Shown piece by piece: positions 9,012 to 17,745 of a DNA stretch of 64,000 nucleotides. The DNA lies in contig JBAXPV010000003.1 of assembly GCA_037132075.1 (NCBI GenBank), positions 62,001-126,000 of the forward strand. The letters are read 5' to 3'. A model generated the notes under the pieces. The model saw only the letters and a program-made list of their open reading frames with translations, was not told the origin of the DNA and did no database searches. The first letter of the stretch is position 1. Every line of letters begins with the position of its first letter. A program made the position numbers and the translations under genes. This DNA comes from JBAXPV01 sp037132075. GTDB lineage: Bacteria > Bacteroidota > Bacteroidia > Bacteroidales > CAIXZF01.

Positions 9012-9043
9012 AATTTGATAGTTTATCTGACAGGAATCGGAAA

Positions 9044-9829
9044 ATGAAATGGTGGTTGTTGGCTGTTATCCCGATAGCAGCACTAATCAGTCATTACAAC
9101 AAGTCGGGAGAAAAGAAACAGGAGAGTTCAGGGACAGAGATCAGTGTAACTGTTTTAAATTCAGCAGGCATAGATTATGTGTATCTTAAAGAACTGAACG
9201 TCGGCAATGTAAAAGTGCTGGATTCCATCGACATCCGTAAAGAAAGCCGGGCTATATTTTCCCCTGATAACAAAGAAACCTCATTTTATCTGATTCATTC
9301 CGGGCAAAAACAACCAATTGTTCTTCTTGTTGAGCCTGGAGAGAAGGTGAAGCTAGTGATGCAAGCCAAGGACAATAATTCTACCTATGAAGTAAGCGGA
9401 TCACCTGGTTCTCTGCTGCTTAAAGATTTTCAGAAGCAAATGCAAAAGGTCCAGACCCGGATCGATTCCCTAAAGAAAGTGTTTGAGTCTGTCAGGAATA
9501 CGGATAAATATGCAGAACTAAGGCCCAGGCTCGACATGACCTATAAAACCATTTTTGAAGATGAGCAGGCAATGGCGAGGAGATTCATTGATCAACATCC
9601 GCAATCGCTCGCTTCACTTTTTGTCATCAATCAGAGGCTGGGGCCACAACGGCTGTTGACCATTGAACAGGATTTCTCGCTGTTTTCTCGTCTTGATAGT
9701 GCCCTCATGCAGAAATATCCCAATAACAAACATGCCATTGATCATCACAGCCGTGTAAGTGATGCGAAACGTAAGATAGCAGAACAGCAGCTTGCCAAAG
9801 AAAATCCCAAACTAAAAAAACAAGAATAG
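9044..9829 (+). CDS. DUF4369-like cell-envelope protein without thioredoxin domain
   Basis: About 261 residues from ATG 9044; a GTG at 9002 overlapping corA would add 14 polar residues ahead of the membrane anchor (W-W-L-L-A-V-I-P-I-A-A-L-I). After the anchor comes a beta-rich domain (T-V-L-N-S-A-G-I-D-Y-V-Y-L-K-E-L... through L-L-V-E-P-G-E-K-V-K-L) like the DUF4369 domain placed before TlpA-type thioredoxins in Bacteroidota, then a charged helical region (about 120-261). The thioredoxin part with C-x-x-C is absent. Probably periplasmic and membrane-tethered. It lies between corA and the M1 peptidase, 10 bases before the latter. Confidence 0.65.
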   Translation: MKWWLLAVIPIAALISHYNKSGEKKQESSGTEISVTVLNSAGIDYVYLKELNVGNVKVLDSIDIRKESRAIFSPDNKETSFYLIHSGQKQPIVLLVEPGEKVKLVMQAKDNNSTYEVSGSPGSLLLKDFQKQMQKVQTRIDSLKKVFESVRNTDKYAELRPRLDMTYKTIFEDEQAMARRFIDQHPQSLASLFVINQRLGPQRLLTIEQDFSLFSRLDSALMQKYPNNKHAIDHHSRVSDAKRKIAEQQLAKENPKLKKQE

Positions 9830-9839
9830 GAAGCCAGGA

Positions 9840-12800
9840 ATGATGAGAAAAACGCTACTGCTGATTGTTTTGTGCATCCTTGTCACAACAGCCAGGTCGC
9901 AAAATTACTTTCAACAGGAAGTGAATTACACCCTCTGGGTGCGTCTTGACGACCAACGGCATATGTTGCGGGCGACAGAAGATCTCTTCTATACCAACAA
10001 TTCTCCGGATACCCTGAAAGAAATATGGTTTCATTTATGGCCCAACGGATACCGCGATACCCACACCGACTTTGCCCGACAAGCCCGCGAACAAGGCAGT
10101 CTTGAATTTCAGTTCAGTAGTTCTGAAGATAAAGGCAGCATAGACAGTCTTGATTTCAGTGTCGACGGGAAAAGAGTCATGTGGGAAAGTTATAAAAACA
10201 GCCCTGATATGTGTCGGCTGATCCTGGATCACAGCATATTGCCCGGTGGCAAAGTCAGGATTTCTACACCATTCAGAGTTAAAATACCTTCAGCAAACTT
10301 CTCAAGGCTGGGGCATACTGAACAGTCATATTTTATCAGCCAATGGTATCCCAAGCCGGCAGTATATGATCGGGAAGGCTGGCATCCGATTCCTTACCTC
10401 AACCAGGGTGAGTTTTACAGCGAATTTGGCTCATTCGATGTTTTTATAACGGTTCCAGCAAATTATATTGTTGCTTCAACTGGAAATCTGACGGATTGCC
10501 CGGCAGAAGAGCGCTGCCTCGATAGCCTGGCTGCTGTTACGGCTGCCATCAAAGATTTTAAGGACTTGGATACAGTCAAAATCCCTTCAGCCCCGACAAC
10601 AAAGACGGTTCATTATTTCCAGGACAAAACTCATGACTTCGCCTGGTTTGCCGACAAACATTATCATTATTTGAAGGGTGAGGTCACGTTACCCAATAGC
10701 CAGCGGAAAGTGAAAACAGCGGTGTTTTTTACCGAAGTTGAGGCGAAGTTGTGGAAAGATGCCATTTCTTATGTCAATAATGCGATTTATTACTATTCGC
10801 TTTGGGTCGGTGAATATCCCTATGATCATGCAACTGCTTTACAGGGCGTCCTTTCAGCCGGGGCAGGAATGGAATATCCTACCATTACCATCATTGGAAG
10901 AAGTGGCTATGCTGAAGGGCTTGAAGATGTCATTGTCCATGAGGTCGGGCATAACTGGTTCTATGGAATCCTCGGCTCTGATGAACGAGATCATCCCTGG
11001 CTGGACGAAGGAATCAATTCCTATTATGAAGACCGTTATATGGAGATGAAGTATCCCAGGAAGATACAGAAAAACTCGTTGGCAAATTTTTTCCGTGGTC
11101 TTTCGGGGATGTCGCCGCAGACAAAATACTTTGCCTGGTCCTACCAGGCGAAGCTGGGACTCGATATGCCAATAACAATGCGGGCCCAGGATTATCCCAC
11201 CTATCAGTACGGGCTGGATGTCTATATGCAAAGCTCAATGAATCTTAATTATCTGGAACATGCTCTGGGACAGTCGCGTTTTGATACCGCCATGCAGGCG
11301 TATTATTCCGCCTGGAAGTTTAAACATCCGCAACCGGCGGATTTTAAACAGGTAATCCAAAAATCATCACACGATAGCCTCAACTGGTTCTTTGATGACT
11401 TGCTGAATCATCCTGGTGAATTGGATTATAAACTGTCAAAAGTAAAACGGATTCAAAATTCCGATGGTTCAAAAAAAGTGATGCTGGTCGTAAAAAATAA
11501 GGGATCCGTGCCAGGTCCATTCCCACTCTCCGTGATGAAGGGCGACAAAGTAGATACTTGCTTTTGGTTTCATGGTTTTGACGGACGACAAACCATCAAT
11601 ATTAAGGATGGTGATTTCTCCGGAGTCAGGATTGATGCCTCAAATGAGCTGCCTGAAGTGAACCGCAGGAATAACATGAAAAATACAAATATTTTTTGCG
11701 AGGGATGGAAGCCTTTTCAGTTTAAACTCCTTTACAGATTTCCTGATCCAAAGAAAAACACCATCTACTTCCTGCCCGCTATTGGAGCGAATGCATATGA
11801 TAAGTTCATGCTGGGACTTCTTTTTTATAATGACCCGCTGCTTTCACAACACTGGGAATGGGCTGTTGTCCCGCTTTATGCCTTCGGGACAAAACAAGTG
11901 AATGGCATGGGGCGTATTGCTTATACCATACATCCCAAGGTAAAAGTGTTAAAGGAGGCCCGACTTGAGTTGGGTTATAAAAAGTTCTCTTTCGGGGATG
12001 ATCCTTTTTATGAGACATCCTCCAAGTTCACCCCTTCACTAGAAATGGAATTCAGGAGTCTGAATCAACAGAGTCCTTATCGTACGCTGGTGAAATATCG
12101 GATTCCGTCGATCCACACCAAATACAAATGGGCTTCCGGTGGAGCGGGGCCAAATGACTATTTGTTTGGGAGTTTTAGTTCCATGAACGAATTGTCATGC
12201 ACTGTGAAGAATGTCAGGCAGATGCATCCCTGGTCAGCAAAGTTTGTGTATCAGAAAAATAAAGTTTTTGAGCGGATTTTTCTAGTTGGAGAAGCCAGTT
12301 TCGTATATAATGCACGCAAAAAGAGTCTTCATCTCAGGACCTTCTTCGGGCATTATTTGCAAAGCAATCAGTATGACATCTCTGATCCTGGCTTTCATTT
12401 AAGTGGGATTTCCGGACTGGATGACATTTATTTTGACGGGATATTCGCTGCCAGAAGTGAGTCGTCAGGAATACTTTCCCAGCAATTTATAGAGGACGAA
12501 GGAGGCATGAAAACAAGCATGGCTCATAATGTAATTTACAATGATCTCTTAAGTTTTAATGCAAAACTGGACTTCCCGTTCAGGTTTCCATTAAGGCTTT
12601 TTATCGACGTGGCTTATTATCCTGGCTATGCTGATTATACGAAGTCGGGGACACCGCCATTCTCTATTGGCCTTTCAATTCCTATTATGAAACCTGATAT
12701 TGTTGAAATATTCTTTCCTTTGTACAGTTCAAATGTGGATACAAAGCAAAAAGATTATTTTTATCAGTACAGGGAAAAGATCCGCTTTACCTTTAACCTT

Positions 12801-12845
12801 CAGAAACTTGATTTTTTCAAAATGGCTAAAAAAGCAAATCCCTGA
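9840..12845 (+). CDS. M1 family zinc metallopeptidase, secreted
   Basis: A 1001-residue exported aminopeptidase-like protein. Signal peptide about 1-20 (cleavage near A-R-S-Q). The zinc site is complete: His367-Glu368-x-x-His371 (H-E-V-G-H-N-W) and Glu390 in W-L-D-E-G, the classic 18-residue spacing of gluzincin M1 enzymes. Family members cleave N-terminal residues from peptides; substrate unknown. The C-terminal ~400 residues are beta-rich with repeated aromatic strands and resemble an outer-membrane barrel or surface domain rather than the usual M1 C-terminal helices, as in long Bacteroidota homologues. It starts 10 bases after the preceding gene and is followed 8 bases later by lpxH, so the corA-to-lpxH stretch may be one transcript. 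Confidence 0.88.
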   Translation: MMRKTLLLIVLCILVTTARSQNYFQQEVNYTLWVRLDDQRHMLRATEDLFYTNNSPDTLKEIWFHLWPNGYRDTHTDFARQAREQGSLEFQFSSSEDKGSIDSLDFSVDGKRVMWESYKNSPDMCRLILDHSILPGGKVRISTPFRVKIPSANFSRLGHTEQSYFISQWYPKPAVYDREGWHPIPYLNQGEFYSEFGSFDVFITVPANYIVASTGNLTDCPAEERCLDSLAAVTAAIKDFKDLDTVKIPSAPTTKTVHYFQDKTHDFAWFADKHYHYLKGEVTLPNSQRKVKTAVFFTEVEAKLWKDAISYVNNAIYYYSLWVGEYPYDHATALQGVLSAGAGMEYPTITIIGRSGYAEGLEDVIVHEVGHNWFYGILGSDERDHPWLDEGINSYYEDRYMEMKYPRKIQKNSLANFFRGLSGMSPQTKYFAWSYQAKLGLDMPITMRAQDYPTYQYGLDVYMQSSMNLNYLEHALGQSRFDTAMQAYYSAWKFKHPQPADFKQVIQKSSHDSLNWFFDDLLNHPGELDYKLSKVKRIQNSDGSKKVMLVVKNKGSVPGPFPLSVMKGDKVDTCFWFHGFDGRQTINIKDGDFSGVRIDASNELPEVNRRNNMKNTNIFCEGWKPFQFKLLYRFPDPKKNTIYFLPAIGANAYDKFMLGLLFYNDPLLSQHWEWAVVPLYAFGTKQVNGMGRIAYTIHPKVKVLKEARLELGYKKFSFGDDPFYETSSKFTPSLEMEFRSLNQQSPYRTLVKYRIPSIHTKYKWASGGAGPNDYLFGSFSSMNELSCTVKNVRQMHPWSAKFVYQKNKVFERIFLVGEASFVYNARKKSLHLRTFFGHYLQSNQYDISDPGFHLSGISGLDDIYFDGIFAARSESSGILSQQFIEDEGGMKTSMAHNVIYNDLLSFNAKLDFPFRFPLRLFIDVAYYPGYADYTKSGTPPFSIGLSIPIMKPDIVEIFFPLYSSNVDTKQKDYFYQYREKIRFTFNLQKLDFFKMAKKANP

Positions 12846-12853
12846 ACCGACAA

Positions 12854-13633
12854 ATGAGTGAAGCATTGAAAACAATGACGGGCAAAATATATTTCATATC
12901 GGATTTTCATTTCGGGGTTCCTGACCACAAGCGGAGCCTGGAAAGGGAACGTCGCTTTGTGGAATTTCTCAATAAGATAGAACCGGATGCCAAGGCTATC
13001 TATCTCATGGGAGATCTCTTTGATTTCTGGTTTGAATATAAAACTGTGATTCCCAAAGGCTTCACACGTTTATTTGGGAAGTTGGCTGAGTTTTGCGACA
13101 AGGGCATTGCGGTCCATCTTTTTCGCGGAAATCACGACATCTGGGCTTTTGATTACCTGCAAAAAGAGATCGGGATCATCCTGCACAGGGAACATGAAAT
13201 CATTGACCTCGGCAATAAGAAGTTTTTCCTGGCCCATGGTGATGGTTATGGGCCTGGGGATTATGGGTATAAATTCATCAAAAAGGTCTTTGAGCTTCGG
13301 TTCAACCAATGGCTTTTTCGGTGGTTACATCCCGACTGGGGCACCCGAATGGCGCTATATTTCTCTCGCAGAAGCCGTATAGCCAATATGGCAAAAGAGG
13401 ACAAAATCGACAATGGGAACCCCCCAAGAGAAGAGCGCTTATTCCTTTTTGCCCAGCAATATTACCAGCAACATCCTGAAATCGACTTCTTTATCATGGG
13501 GCATCGTCACCGTCCGCTGGACATTCCTATTGAAGGGAACAGCCGATGTGTGATCCTTGGTGATTGGATCCATTTTTATACGTATGCCGTTTTTGACGGG
13601 GAGAATCTTGAACTGGAATATTTCGGCGGCTAA
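12854..13633 (+). CDS. lpxH: UDP-2,3-diacylglucosamine diphosphatase (LpxH-type)
   Basis: A 259-residue calcineurin-like metallophosphoesterase. All five metal motifs are visible: S-D-F-H-F-G, G-D-L-F-D-F-W, G-N-H-D, A-H-G-D-G and G-H-R-H. The D-F-W after the second motif and the R-G-N-H-D segment fit LpxH, which removes UMP from UDP-2,3-diacylglucosamine to give lipid X in lipid A synthesis at the inner membrane. Start ATG 12854 or the internal ATG 12875 (M-T-G-K-I-Y-F); the latter removes only seven residues. It converges with gap and their ends overlap by 4 bases. Confidence 0.88.
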   Translation: MSEALKTMTGKIYFISDFHFGVPDHKRSLERERRFVEFLNKIEPDAKAIYLMGDLFDFWFEYKTVIPKGFTRLFGKLAEFCDKGIAVHLFRGNHDIWAFDYLQKEIGIILHREHEIIDLGNKKFFLAHGDGYGPGDYGYKFIKKVFELRFNQWLFRWLHPDWGTRMALYFSRRSRIANMAKEDKIDNGNPPREERLFLFAQQYYQQHPEIDFFIMGHRHRPLDIPIEGNSRCVILGDWIHFYTYAVFDGENLELEYFGG

Positions 13634-14634
13634 GCGAATATCTCGATCAGTTCAGCCAGGCGTGTAGAATATCCCGTTTCATTGTCATACCATGCCACTA
13701 CTTTCACGAGTTTATTTTTCTCGCCCAGCACCGCCGTGAGCCCGGCATCGAAAATTGCCGAATGGGGGTTTCCAATGATGTCGATAGAAACAATGGGATC
13801 CTCTGTAAATTCCAGGATACCTTTGAATTTGCCCATCGCTGCCGCTTTAAAGGCTGCATTGATCTCTTCAACAGAAGTGGGATTGACGAGGGTACAGGTA
13901 AAATCAGTCAGGCTGCCATTTGGCACCGGGACCCTGATGCCGGCCCCGCCAAGGTTGTTTTTCAGATGGGGAAAGATATGTGTGGCAGCTTTTGCCGCAC
14001 CAGTTGTGGTGGGTACTATTGAATAGGCTGCGGCACGGGCGCGGCGGAGGTCGCTATGCGGGGCATCAAGCAGGTTTTGGTCGTGGGTATAAGAATGTAC
14101 CGTGGTGATAAACCCTTTCTCAATACCCCACTTTTCATCCAGAATCTGGATTAGAGGCGCAACACAATTGGTCGTACAAGAGGCATTTGAAATCACAATG
14201 TCATTTTCGGTGATACTCTTTTCATTAATGCCAATGACGATATATTTTACACCATTTCCTGTGGCAGGAGCGGTGATGATGACTTTCCTGGCCCCCGCTT
14301 TGATGTGCCTGAAGGCAGAACTCTTGTCTTTAAATACACCGGTCGCTTCAAGTACGATGTCAATATTCAGCTCATGCCAGGGGAGTCGATCAGGCTGAGA
14401 TTCTCTTAAAATTTTGATATCCTGACCGTTGACTATTAAGCTATCTTCCTTATTCTCAATACTCCCCTTAAATCGACCATGTACCGAGTCATATTTCAGA
14501 AGGTGAGCAAGGGTATGAGCATCAGTAAGATCATTGATAGCAACAACTTCAATAGAAGGATGTTCCAGTATCTTGCGAAAAGTGATACGGCCGATACGCC
14601 CGAAGCCATTGATAGCGACTCTGATCTTCTTCAT
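13630..14634 (-). CDS. gap: Glyceraldehyde-3-phosphate dehydrogenase, type I
   Basis: A 334-residue GAPDH of normal length. The N-terminal I-N-G-F-G-R-I-G-R binds NAD(P); the catalytic Cys153 lies in S-N-A-S-C-T-T-N-C, and the C-terminal W-Y-D-N-E-T-G-Y-S is intact. It oxidises glyceraldehyde-3-phosphate with phosphate to 1,3-bisphosphoglycerate in glycolysis. A -7-like TACCTTTG box is 26 bases upstream of the ATG. No other glycolytic gene is adjacent. Confidence 0.97.
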   Translation of the reverse strand: MKKIRVAINGFGRIGRITFRKILEHPSIEVVAINDLTDAHTLAHLLKYDSVHGRFKGSIENKEDSLIVNGQDIKILRESQPDRLPWHELNIDIVLEATGVFKDKSSAFRHIKAGARKVIITAPATGNGVKYIVIGINEKSITENDIVISNASCTTNCVAPLIQILDEKWGIEKGFITTVHSYTHDQNLLDAPHSDLRRARAAAYSIVPTTTGAAKAATHIFPHLKNNLGGAGIRVPVPNGSLTDFTCTLVNPTSVEEINAAFKAAAMGKFKGILEFTEDPIVSIDIIGNPHSAIFDAGLTAVLGEKNKLVKVVAWYDNETGYSTRLAELIEIFA

Positions 14635-14659
14635 ACCTCAACATGATTGAATAATACCA

Positions 14660-14667
14660 CAAAGGTA
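14660..14667 (-). promoter_or_regulatory. Putative -7 box for gap
   Basis: TACCTTTG on the minus strand fits TAnnTTTG and would start transcription about 20 bases before the gap ATG. A TTTG on the same strand at 14683-14686 gives a 15-base spacing, shorter than usual. Confidence 0.45.
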
Positions 14668-14708
14668 ATGGAAAAGCCAGCACAAAGAAGTGTAAAGGAT
14701 AGATGCTG

Positions 14709-17564
14709 TTAGCGAATCAGGATCACCTGGTTATAAAATGAATGAATGGCGCCTAAGGCATCATGATAATAAATGATGACTGAATAAACATCGGGTGCCA
14801 CCAGGCTGCCTTTATAGGTTCCGTCCCATCCTTCATCTATTGTTTTAGCCGAAAATACCATCTCACCCCAACGGCTGAAAATCATCATTTGGAAATCGCT
14901 GATATTCACACCATAAGCCTTGAAAATGTTGTTATGCCCATCACCATTGGGTGTAAAGGCATTCGGGACATAGAGCGTATTGTCGGGGTTGACTTTCACT
15001 TTGTTAAAAACAGTATCAGTACAGCCGAAGCTGTTCTGAACAAGCAGGGAGACAATAAAATCGCCAGTGTCAGCATAGGTATGGGTCATTTCAGCAAAAT
15101 TGCCAACTTCCCCATCACCAAAATCCCAGATCCATGCAACAGGGTTTCCCAATGAGAGGTCGTTGAATTTCACAACGGGGTCGAAAATACTAACCTGCTT
15201 TGGGTGTATGGCCATCACTGCCGTAGGAATAGGGTATGCCTGGATGAATGCGGGTTTTACCAGGCTGTCGGAGCAACCATAAGCATTGGTAACAACGAGT
15301 GTAATGTTATAAAACCCGCTGTGTTTGAAGATATAAAAAGGGTCATTGATAAAAGTCTTGTCTCCATTCCCAAAATACCATTCATAGATTGCTGATGACG
15401 TAGCGTTCTGCGTCATATTGGTGAAATTTACTTCCAGGGGAGGACATCCTTTTGTGACATCAGCTACAAATTCAGCTTGAGGCACAGGGATTACACTGAC
15501 AGAATCAAGGCTGGTAGGGCCGGGGCAGCCGTTTTGGATGAGTTTTAAACTCACCGTATGATACCCTGGGTCATCCCAATGTGTTGAATAAGGACCCATT
15601 CCGGTCCCAGCTGCAAGGCCTCCTCCAAAATCCCATAGGTATGTTGCTGAAGGCGATCCTGTACCATTGTAATGAATGAGCGTATTAGCCCCCACACATA
15701 TTGAATGAAAATCAATGATGAAATCAGCGGTAGGAATCGGTCTGATCACTATAGGCACTGACTTGTTGTTTTGGCAGGTGTTGTCATCGGTCACAGTAAC
15801 TGTATACACCGTTTGTACACCCGGACTCACAATAGGTGATGCCAGGCTTGATTGGCTGCTTAGTGTAGGGTCTATAGGCACCGATGACCAGGCATAGCTT
15901 GTGCCGCCTGAGGCCAGCAATTGAGTCGAAGTACCCGGGCAGATAGAATCCTGGGTCGGGATGATTGCGATAACTGGCAGTGCGTGCACGGCAACAATGA
16001 CGGTGTCAATATCAGAACATGTTGCTGTAACAGTAACAATATAAGAAGTGGTAACGGAAGGAGAAACCTGGATGCTGGCGGCATTGGCTCCATTGCTCCA
16101 ATGGTAGGAAGTGCCTCCGCTGGCAGTAAGGTTTGCCTGACCATTTAAACAGATCGCTGTGTCAGAGCCTGCAATCGCTGTAGGACCGAAAATATGAACT
16201 GTTGCGCTGTCAGAGACGGAATAGTTACAGATGTCTGTGACGTTCACATGGTATAACGTAGTCATCGTAGGACTGACCGCGTTTACTGAGTCAGGTGGCC
16301 CATTGGTCCAGGAATACGTAAAGGGCCCAATGCCACCTGTGACGTTGGTTAAAAGGTGTACAGTATCACCGCAGGGTACTGTAAAACCCGGGGTAGCGGT
16401 AATTTGAGATTGTGGCGTGTGATAGTCGGCAATATAAAAATATACCGTGTCAAATTGAGTCAGGCATATATTGGTAGGTACGATAATTCCAACCCATTCT
16501 GCCCCTTCTGTAATGTTGTCGAGGTGGGGATGAATAACAATTGAAGCGGAATCAGATCCGATTGGGATTAGCAAGGGGCTTTCAATGCTGTCATAGTCAA
16601 TGCCGTAAGTTGCAGTGCTATTGTCCAGAATTGTGTAAGGAATCATGTAACCGGTGGTCGAGATCGCTCCAAGTTTAAACGTCATTATGGCATCGGCGCA
16701 ACCTTCAATTGCAGTATTCGCAGGAAGACCGGGGTTATTGTTTGAATAAGTGATGCTGGTTTGAATCCCTGCTGAACTAAAACTACCTTCTTCGAGAAAA
16801 ACGCCTGAATCATAGATATGATCTCCTCCATCTGCTATGGCAAGTTTAATATGGTAGGCAGTACATGGAACTACCAGGGCCCAGGCTGTCAGAACAGTCG
16901 TAAAGCCATCATATTGTACATATGTTCCATTGGTATTGTTGACGTAAAATTGTGGATAGGAGGGGATTATATTATTAATTGTGCCTATTGAAACAACAAC
17001 ATTAGTGGTTCCTGGTACCAATGCGATATTTTTATTGGTATCAATGTTATAGGTTACTGGGTTGAGCCCTGTTAGAAAGAACCCAAAAATGTCATTCATT
17101 AAGGAGGTGACAAACTCCGGATATTCCTCTGAGCCAAAGACATAGCGAAATTTAATAGTGTCGCCTTGAGGAACAAAATCAAATTCAAGTATACTGGCAT
17201 CAAAAGTATCCTGGTTTGCTAAAGTCGTCAACAAGGCATCTCCAGGCGTGTTATTATTAAAACCTGCGCTGGTTGCATTATTTGGGCCCATGGCAATAGA
17301 GGGTTTGCCTGTACTCAAAATTACACCGCTTGTAATACCCAGGTTTGTTGGAGTGCCGCCGGTTGTGAAACTTCCTTTAGCCAGGGCTGCTCCCGTATAG
17401 GTAATATTTGAAGCGGATACGCCTGCCCCAAGCAACACATTTTGCACCAGGTTGATTGCATTGCCACCATCGCTTATCACCAGCTGCCCTTTAACTCCCA
17501 ATGAGATAAAGAAAACTAATAAAAACAGGACAAAAGGTAGAATGACTTTCTTTAAATACATCAT
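14709..17564 (-). CDS. Large secreted adhesin-like protein with T9SS type-B (gliding-associated) C-terminus
   Basis: A 951-residue surface protein. Signal peptide about 1-27; a choice-of-anchor L type domain (about 28-265, with F-G-S-E-E-Y-P-E-F and A-I-A-D-G-G-D-H-I-Y-D-S-G-V-F segments); a Calx-beta-like segment (about 285-370, I-T-E-G-A-E-W); several Ig-like repeats with S-Y-x-W-S-x-G cores (about 390-600); PKD-type domains (about 610-850, W-D-F-G-D-G and W-Y-F-G-N-G); and a CHU_C domain (about 865-951, P-N-A-F-T-P-N-G-D-G-x-N-N). CHU_C is the sorting signal of T9SS type B cargo, so the protein is secreted and surface-attached. Likely adhesion or gliding role; partner unknown. The start could also be the next Met one codon in. 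Monocistronic by spacing. Confidence 0.88.
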   Translation of the reverse strand: MMYLKKVILPFVLFLLVFFISLGVKGQLVISDGGNAINLVQNVLLGAGVSASNITYTGAALAKGSFTTGGTPTNLGITSGVILSTGKPSIAMGPNNATSAGFNNNTPGDALLTTLANQDTFDASILEFDFVPQGDTIKFRYVFGSEEYPEFVTSLMNDIFGFFLTGLNPVTYNIDTNKNIALVPGTTNVVVSIGTINNIIPSYPQFYVNNTNGTYVQYDGFTTVLTAWALVVPCTAYHIKLAIADGGDHIYDSGVFLEEGSFSSAGIQTSITYSNNNPGLPANTAIEGCADAIMTFKLGAISTTGYMIPYTILDNSTATYGIDYDSIESPLLIPIGSDSASIVIHPHLDNITEGAEWVGIIVPTNICLTQFDTVYFYIADYHTPQSQITATPGFTVPCGDTVHLLTNVTGGIGPFTYSWTNGPPDSVNAVSPTMTTLYHVNVTDICNYSVSDSATVHIFGPTAIAGSDTAICLNGQANLTASGGTSYHWSNGANAASIQVSPSVTTSYIVTVTATCSDIDTVIVAVHALPVIAIIPTQDSICPGTSTQLLASGGTSYAWSSVPIDPTLSSQSSLASPIVSPGVQTVYTVTVTDDNTCQNNKSVPIVIRPIPTADFIIDFHSICVGANTLIHYNGTGSPSATYLWDFGGGLAAGTGMGPYSTHWDDPGYHTVSLKLIQNGCPGPTSLDSVSVIPVPQAEFVADVTKGCPPLEVNFTNMTQNATSSAIYEWYFGNGDKTFINDPFYIFKHSGFYNITLVVTNAYGCSDSLVKPAFIQAYPIPTAVMAIHPKQVSIFDPVVKFNDLSLGNPVAWIWDFGDGEVGNFAEMTHTYADTGDFIVSLLVQNSFGCTDTVFNKVKVNPDNTLYVPNAFTPNGDGHNNIFKAYGVNISDFQMMIFSRWGEMVFSAKTIDEGWDGTYKGSLVAPDVYSVIIYYHDALGAIHSFYNQVILIR

Positions 17565-17745
17565 TTCGACGGGCTTATTGCAGCTAAATTACATAAATAA
17601 ATCAAGGACTTAAAGGTAAGTCCATCTTCAAGACAATTATTTCATTTTTAAGGTTGCTTGTCATTTGATTATTATAAGACTCCAAAGCGAAGTTTTTCAT
17701 TAATTTTACAGCTTATTAGTAAAATGAAATAACAAAGATTAGAAT

